Position numbers and translations under genes: made by a program. Below are positions 59,379 to 64,000 of a stretch of 64,000 nt of DNA, piece by piece. The number at the start of each line of letters is the position of its first letter. Within the stretch, counting starts at the first letter, position 1. Source of the stretch: Brevibacillus thermoruber 423 (GTDB lineage: Bacteria; Bacillota; Bacilli; Brevibacillales; Brevibacillaceae); contig NZ_KE695649.1 of NCBI RefSeq assembly GCF_000454065.1, positions 654,124 through 718,123 on the forward strand. Reading direction: 5' to 3'. The notes beneath the pieces are model-generated. The model ran no database searches. It was given only the letters and a program-made list of their open reading frames with translations, and was not told where the DNA came from.

Positions 59379-59909
59379 TTATCGGTACAAAGCGGAGACG
59401 AACGGGGTGACGGCGGCGATGACGGCGTCGCGAAACACCTCGGCCCGCCGGATCCGTCCCCCCGTCAACAATCCGTAAGCGCCGCCCCGCTGATTGCTCC
59501 CTGTGGTGCCGCTCCACTCGTCGATGATCGTCCGAAGCTCGATGCCTTCCCGCTGGATCCGTTCCACCGCCTTGTTGGGGATGGGAAAAAACAGTCCCTT
59601 GCCCAGACAGAGCTGCCTGCCGTTCCAGGCGGCGCAGACGGAGAGCAGATACCAATGGTTCGTGTACCGGTCGTCAAACGTCAGGCCGCCTTCCAGCCCC
59701 AAGCCGATGTCGGCGTTCGGGACCCGGTCAAGCACCGCTTTGGCCCGGTTGATCGCACCCGCAATCGTCTCCTCTTCCGAAAGCGGCTGGGCGGAGACGC
59801 CGGACGGCACCGCCAGACAGACCGGTTCCGTTCCCGTCGCCAGCACCACTGCCGTCTTTTTCGCCTGATTGGTCGTGCCCAGCGCAAAGCGCAGCGCGGA
59901 CATATCCAT
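59379..59909 (-). CDS. DUF84-family non-canonical NTP phosphatase
   Basis: A 176-residue protein similar to inosine/xanthosine triphosphatases: ALGTTNQAKKTAVVLATG at the front (N-x-x-K), SEEETIAGAINRAKAVL, IGLGLEGGLTF with acidic metal ligands, and RGGAYGLLTGGRIRRAEV at the C-terminus. It removes deaminated purine nucleotides. AGGAGGTGTGCGGC precedes ATG 59909. Confidence 0.88.
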   Translation of the reverse strand: MDMSALRFALGTTNQAKKTAVVLATGTEPVCLAVPSGVSAQPLSEEETIAGAINRAKAVLDRVPNADIGLGLEGGLTFDDRYTNHWYLLSVCAAWNGRQLCLGKGLFFPIPNKAVERIQREGIELRTIIDEWSGTTGSNQRGGAYGLLTGGRIRRAEVFRDAVIAAVTPFVSALYR

Positions 59910-60024
59910 GCCGCACACCTCCTGCTCCAGATTGGCTAGGGGTAGTATACCACTTTCCCACGCCCCGGACTTCTGTGGTAAGATAAAGCGAGAAAAACAT
60001 CGGAGTAAAAATGAGGGGCGAACC

Positions 60025-60888
60025 ATGAAATTTACCAAAATGCACGGACTGGGCAACGACTACGTATACGTGGACTGTTTTTCCGAACCGCTGACGGGCG
60101 TGGATCTGCCGGAACTGGCACGTCGGGTCAGCGACCGCCACTTCGGCATCGGCGGTGACGGCTTGATCCTGATCATGCCCTCGGAGCGGGCCGACTTTCG
60201 CATGCGGGTCTTCAACAACGACGGCAGCGAAGCGAAAAACTGCGGTAACGGCCTGCGCTGCGTGAGCAAGTATGTGTACGACCACGGACTGACGGACAAG
60301 ACCTCGTTTTCCGTGGAAACGCTGGGCGGCATTGTCACCCCGTCCGTCACGGTGGGAGCGGACGGCAAGGTGGAGCAGGTGACCATTGACATGGGGGAAC
60401 CGCAGTTTGTTCGGGCGGCCATCCCCATGACCGGAGAGCCCGGCGAGCGAGTGATCGGACAGCCGCTCACCGTCGACGGCCGCACGTTTACCATGACCGC
60501 CGTCTCGATGGGCAATCCTCACGCTGTTCTGTTTGTCGATGAAGTGAACGAAGCGGACGTGGTGAAGTACGGGCCGGTAATCGAACGGCACGAGTGGTTC
60601 CCCGAGCGCACCAACGTGGAATTCATCCAGGTGCTGAACCGGCGGGAATTGCTGTTCCGCGTCTGGGAACGCGGTTCGGGTGTGACGCTCGCCTGCGGCA
60701 CGGGAGCGTGTGCCGCGGCGGTTGCCGCGAGCCTCAGCGGCATGACCGACCGGACCGTAACCGTTCATCTGGCGGGCGGGGATCTGGTGGTCGAATGGCG
60801 GGAGAGCGACAATCGCGTGTACATGACCGGGCCTGCAACAGAGGTATATTCTGGCGTATATCACGGTCCGATTCCGCATGCAGACTGA
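60025..60888 (+). CDS. dapF: diaminopimelate epimerase
   Basis: A 287-residue PLP-independent epimerase that converts LL-DAP to meso-DAP for lysine and peptidoglycan synthesis. The two catalytic Cys are in SEAKNCGNGLRCV (residue about 73) and VTLACGTGACAAAV (about 218). It starts KFTKMHGLGNDYVYVD. GAGGGGCG precedes ATG 60025. Confidence 0.97.
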   Translation: MKFTKMHGLGNDYVYVDCFSEPLTGVDLPELARRVSDRHFGIGGDGLILIMPSERADFRMRVFNNDGSEAKNCGNGLRCVSKYVYDHGLTDKTSFSVETLGGIVTPSVTVGADGKVEQVTIDMGEPQFVRAAIPMTGEPGERVIGQPLTVDGRTFTMTAVSMGNPHAVLFVDEVNEADVVKYGPVIERHEWFPERTNVEFIQVLNRRELLFRVWERGSGVTLACGTGACAAAVAASLSGMTDRTVTVHLAGGDLVVEWRESDNRVYMTGPATEVYSGVYHGPIPHAD

Positions 60889-60915
60889 CCGCTGATCGTG
60901 GATCGTTGAACTTGA

Positions 60916-60949
60916 CCGTCCCTTTGCGCAAAGGGGACGGCCTTTTTTT
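60916..60949 (+). terminator. terminator of dapF
   Basis: CCGTCCC / GGGACGG followed by TTTTTTT. Confidence 0.92.
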
Positions 60950-61008
60950 GCAAAGGAACGGCCTCACATGCGCACACTATGGAAAAGAACGTGAAACGAG
61001 GTGCGCTG

Positions 61009-61098
61009 ATGGCGGCAAAGTTTGCGTATGTGACAGCGACGATTGTCGGATTGCTGATACTGGTCGGGTACGCGTACTGGCGGAGCGTGAGACGGTAA
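61009..61098 (+). CDS. 29-residue membrane micropeptide
   Basis: GAGGTGCGCTG precedes ATG 61009. It consists of one hydrophobic helix (FAYVTATIVGLLILVGYAY) and a basic end (WRSVRR). ATG 60979 in frame would add ten residues. The function is unknown. Confidence 0.6.
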   Translation: MAAKFAYVTATIVGLLILVGYAYWRSVRR

Positions 61099-61128
61099 GG
61101 GGGGAATCATGGACTGGTACAGAGACGC

Positions 61129-61173
61129 AAAAAAGCGTGGAAGTCCGCACAAGGAGCCGTGCTTCTTCCACGC
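61129..61173 (-). terminator. terminator of the coiled-coil micropeptide gene
   Basis: GCGTGGAAG / CTTCCACGC with six A on the plus side, so the T run is on the minus strand. Confidence 0.85.
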
Positions 61174-61192
61174 TGACAGGAAAGGCAAAGGG

Positions 61193-61339
61193 TCACCCGT
61201 TGTACACCTCGTTTAAGTAGGCGGTTTCCGGTTGATCAAACTGCGTGCTGCTCAGCTTCGCCAATTCGGCCTGCAGCCGTTTCAGCTCCGCCTCCATTTT
61301 GCGGATTTTCTCTTCCATCTCCATCGTCCGTGTCGTCAT
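61193..61339 (-). CDS. 48-residue coiled-coil protein
   Basis: GAGGAGAGAAGCACC precedes ATG 61339. It has an amphipathic heptad helix (EKIRKMEAELKRLQAELAKL) and a short polar tail ending AYLNEVYNG. It is followed by a terminator. A small oligomerising partner protein is plausible; no family is recognised. The gap 61340-61605 upstream shows no gene and only weak promoter-like boxes. Confidence 0.7.
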   Translation of the reverse strand: MTTRTMEMEEKIRKMEAELKRLQAELAKLSSTQFDQPETAYLNEVYNG

Positions 61340-61605
61340 GGTGCTTCTCTCCTCGTTCTCTAAATTTATTGACTATTCTAACGAATGGGCCGCGTTATGT
61401 AAAGAGCCTGCCTGCCAATGTAAGCGTTTGTGTTTGTGAACAATTTGTGAAGGTTGTGCCACCTTTTTTCTCCCCGGCGTTGTTCCCCGCCGAAAAGTGG
61501 GAGAAAATAAGGGGAAGTATGCTCCCGGCTATATGTTGATCGGAACTGTCGTGTTATGATGAAAAGTAGACTTTGGGCGATCAGCCCTCAGGAAGGTGTG
61601 GACTG

Positions 61606-62757
61606 GTGATTTATTTGGACAACAGCGCCACGACCCGTCCTCATCCGCAGGTGGTTGAGGTGGTCAAACGGGCGATGGAGACCTACTACGGGAATCCGTC
61701 CTCGCTGCATCAAAAAGGGCTCGAGGCGGAGAACATCCTGAAGCAGGCACGTGCGGTCGCCGCCCGTTTCCTCGGGTGCAAACCGTCGGAAATCGTCTTT
61801 ACGTCCGGCGGCACTGAGAGCAACAACGCGGCGATCAAAGGTGTGGCGATGCAGTATCAGAGCCGGGGAAGACATATCATTACGACGAGCGTGGAGCATC
61901 CCGCCGTCTATGATGTATGCAAGCAGATGGAAGAGTTCGGCTTTTCCGTTACCTATTTGCCGGTCGACAGCGCGGGTCGTGTCTTGGTGGAGGACCTGAA
62001 ACGGGCGATCCGGCCCGACACCATTCTCGTTTCCGTCATGCACGTAAACAACGAGTTGGGGACGGTGCAGCCCATCGCCGAGATCGGCGCCCTGCTGAAG
62101 CAGTACCCGAAAATCCTGTTCCACGTCGATGCCGTGCAAAGCGTCGGCAAGCTGCCGATTCGCCTGAAGGAGTGGGGCATCGACCTGCTCAGCGTATCGG
62201 CCCATAAATTTTACGGACCGCGGGGTATCGGCATCCTGTACAAACGGGAGGGATTGATTCTCCAGCCGCTGTTGATGGGCGGGGGGCAGGAGGGCGGTTT
62301 CCGCTCCGGAACGGAGAATCTGCCGGCCATCGCCGGCATGGCCAAAGCGATCCGATTGCTGGAAGAGATGGGGCCGGAAGAACCCGCCCGGCTGGCGTCC
62401 ATCACCCAGGTGCTGCGGCAGGGGTTGGCCGAGATTCCCGGATGCGTCGTCAACACGCCGAGTGAGGGAGCGGCCCCCCACATCGTCAACGTCTCGTTTC
62501 CCGGGATGAAGGCGGAAGTGCTGCTGCATGCGCTGGAGGAACGGGGCTACCTCGTCTCCACCAAATCGGCCTGCTCCTCCAAGGCGAACGAACCCAGCCG
62601 GGTATTGATGGCCGCTCTTCAGGACCGGGAGCGGGCGCTGTCGGCCATTCGCATCAGCGTGGGCCGGGAGAACACCATCGAGGAGGCCCGAGCGTTTGTT
62701 GCCGCCGCGGCGGAGTGCGTCGCCAGCATCCGTCCCCATATGAAAGCGAAAGCGTAA
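61606..62757 (+). CDS. cysteine desulfurase (NifS/IscS family, NifZ-type partner of ThiI)
   Basis: A 383-residue PLP enzyme: IYLDNSATTRPHPQVVEV at the start, VFTSGGTESNNAAIKG, FHVDAVQSVGKLPI, LSVSAHKFYGPRGIGILY with the PLP Lys, and STKSACSSKANEPS with the catalytic Cys. It delivers persulfide sulfur. The neighbour thiI 19 bases downstream is the probable acceptor for 4-thiouridine in tRNA, as in Bacillus. The start is GTG 61606 with GGAAGGTG upstream. Confidence 0.95.
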   Translation: MIYLDNSATTRPHPQVVEVVKRAMETYYGNPSSLHQKGLEAENILKQARAVAARFLGCKPSEIVFTSGGTESNNAAIKGVAMQYQSRGRHIITTSVEHPAVYDVCKQMEEFGFSVTYLPVDSAGRVLVEDLKRAIRPDTILVSVMHVNNELGTVQPIAEIGALLKQYPKILFHVDAVQSVGKLPIRLKEWGIDLLSVSAHKFYGPRGIGILYKREGLILQPLLMGGGQEGGFRSGTENLPAIAGMAKAIRLLEEMGPEEPARLASITQVLRQGLAEIPGCVVNTPSEGAAPHIVNVSFPGMKAEVLLHALEERGYLVSTKSACSSKANEPSRVLMAALQDRERALSAIRISVGRENTIEEARAFVAAAAECVASIRPHMKAKA

Positions 62758-62776
62758 CCATGTAAAGGAGCAAACC

Positions 62777-63976
62777 ATGAAGTACGATGTCATTTTGATT
62801 CGTTACGGCGAACTGGCGTTGAAAGGCCGGAATCGCGATTTGTTCGAAGAAGCCCTGGTGCAGAGCGTCAAAAGCGTGCTGCGCCCGTTTGCCAACATCA
62901 AGGTGCGCCGCAACTACGGCCGCATGTACGTGGAACTGCACGGAGAGGACGCCCATGCGGTGGTGGAACGGCTGCGCCGCGTTTTCGGCATCTCCTCCAT
63001 CAGCCCCACTGTTCAGGTGGAGCCGGATGAACAGACGATCAAGGCGAAGGCGTTGGAACTGATCCGCCACCTGCAGCCGCAGCCGAAAACCTTCCGGGTG
63101 GAGACCCGCCGCGCGGACAAGCGTTTCCCGAAACAGTCGATGGAAGTAAGCCGCATGGTGGGAACGCACATTCTGCGCAGCATCCCGGAAATCAAGGTGG
63201 ATGTTCACCAGCCGGAAGCGGTCGTGAACATCGAGATCCGCGCCGAGGGCACGTACATCAGCTGCGAAACCATTCCCGGTCCCGGCGGTCTTCCGGTCGG
63301 CTCCGGCGGCAAAGTGCTGCTCTTGCTCTCCGGCGGGATTGACAGCCCGGTTGCCGGCTGGATGATGATGAAGCGGGGCGTCACCCTGGAAGCGATTCAC
63401 TTCCACAGCTATCCGTTTACCAGCGAACGGGCCCTGCAAAAGGTCCGCGATCTGGCCCACAAGCTGGCCCACTGGGGCGGGACCGTGCGGCTGCACGTCG
63501 TTCCCTTTACGGAGATTCAGACGGCCATTCGCGAAAAGTGTCCGGAAGACTACCTGATCACCATCATGCGCCGGTTCATGATGCGGATTGCCGAGCGGGT
63601 CGCCGCCAGGACCGGCGCCTTGGCGCTGGCGACCGGCGAAAGCCTGGGCCAGGTGGCTTCCCAGACGCTGGAGAGCATGAACACGATCAACAAGGTCGTC
63701 TCGATTCCGATTTTGCGTCCGCTGATCGGCATGGACAAGACGGAGATCACCGACATTGCCCGGCGAATCGATACGTACGAGCTGTCCATTTTGCCGTACG
63801 AAGACTGCTGCACCATTTTTACGCCGAAAAATCCGGTGACCCGGCCCAAGCCGCATGTGGCTGAACGTTTCGAGGAAAAACTGGACGTGGAGGCCTTGGT
63901 GGAGGACGCCGTGAACCGCACCGTGATCGAGGAGATTACGGCGGAGCCGCGCGAAGCGGAAACCGACTTGTTCTGA
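62777..63976 (+). CDS. thiI: tRNA 4-thiouridine synthetase ThiI (short form)
   Basis: A 399-residue protein. N-terminal ferredoxin-like and THUMP domains (residues 1-165; VQVEPDEQTIKAKALELIRH) precede a PP-loop ATPase with LLLLSGGIDSPVAGWMMMKRG (SGGxDS) and LPYEDCCTIFTPKNPVT at the end. It lacks the rhodanese domain found in enteric ThiI, so sulfur must come directly from the cysteine desulfurase. AAAGGAG precedes ATG 62777. The gene is complete. Confidence 0.96.
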   Translation: MKYDVILIRYGELALKGRNRDLFEEALVQSVKSVLRPFANIKVRRNYGRMYVELHGEDAHAVVERLRRVFGISSISPTVQVEPDEQTIKAKALELIRHLQPQPKTFRVETRRADKRFPKQSMEVSRMVGTHILRSIPEIKVDVHQPEAVVNIEIRAEGTYISCETIPGPGGLPVGSGGKVLLLLSGGIDSPVAGWMMMKRGVTLEAIHFHSYPFTSERALQKVRDLAHKLAHWGGTVRLHVVPFTEIQTAIREKCPEDYLITIMRRFMMRIAERVAARTGALALATGESLGQVASQTLESMNTINKVVSIPILRPLIGMDKTEITDIARRIDTYELSILPYEDCCTIFTPKNPVTRPKPHVAERFEEKLDVEALVEDAVNRTVIEEITAEPREAETDLF

Positions 63977-64000
63977 GCGGCAGAGACAGATGGAAGAGAC

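Noticed and set aside
61109..61216. 35-codon plus-strand frame with a good GGGGGG ribosome-like site
   Set aside because: It runs through the strong minus-strand terminator at 61129-61173 and into the coiled-coil gene, and its composition is not protein-like; chance is more likely.
1..64000. tRNA, rRNA or replication origin
   Set aside because: No cloverleaf-like or rRNA-like stretch and no DnaA-box cluster was noticed while reading the intergenic regions; a covariance-model scan would settle this.

Overview
The window looks like the chromosome of a GC-rich, endospore-forming member of the Bacilli, most plausibly Brevibacillus or a close thermophilic relative. This rests on three things. The core gene order is ytxJ, aroA (chorismate mutase-DAHP synthase), ccpA, acuCBA, a class A PBP, tyrS and rpsD, with refZ/ezrA-like genes and a cysteine desulfurase-thiI pair further on. 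Spore-lineage genes are present (ytrH, ytrI, spo0M, two YjcZ-type micropeptides). Gram-positive regulation is present (CcpA, CodY, a Tyr T-box, Fur boxes, GTG/TTG starts behind strong Shine-Dalgarno sites). The species call is inference; no rRNA or tRNA gene was seen.

Layout. 1-5.6 kb is a scarred accessory region: a Fur-controlled orphan gene, two genes that have both lost their 5' ends, an intact IS21-family element with a 5-bp target duplication inside an ArsR gene, an AHSA1-type gene, a PLP aminotransferase and a remnant of an EamA transporter. 5.7-8 kb holds an iron-storage locus: an encapsulin shell, its IMEF-type cargo with a C-terminal targeting peptide, and a divergent Fur-box operon (DUF2325 plus a micropeptide). 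8-11 kb holds a compact 2.2-kb serine-recombinase element carrying an HxlR regulator. It splits an HtrA-like protease gene exactly at a 10-bp core, and excision would restore the reading frame. 11-31.8 kb is mostly core: PadR, aminopeptidase, zinc-ribbon small proteins, bacilliredoxin YtxJ, a large FtsA-like ATPase, AroA, CsoR, CcpA, an MTA/SAH nucleosidase-glutaredoxin fusion, AcuCBA, PBP1, T-box-tyrS, rpsD with leader, and an S-layer-anchored YcdB-type protein.

31.9-46.5 kb has signalling and envelope genes: a phosphatase, a GGDEF cyclase with an I-site, an MBL hydrolase, a lipoprotein, RefZ, a TPM-EzrA fusion, a HI0933 flavoprotein, a GNAT, an M42 peptidase and an HD-GYP phosphodiesterase. 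46.5-57.5 kb has four MFS exporters with an ArsR-type regulator, the sporulation genes, CodY with an apparent autoregulatory CodY box, and an SDR. 57.6-64 kb has a DUF1540 protein, a short GC-rich tandem repeat, a nucleotidase-like HAD protein, a DUF84 NTPase, dapF, micropeptides, cysteine desulfurase and thiI.

The most notable systems are the IMEF encapsulin compartment with its Fur-boxed neighbours and the htrA-splitting recombinase element, whose reconstructed attP has two near-identical inverted 22-bp arms around a shared core.
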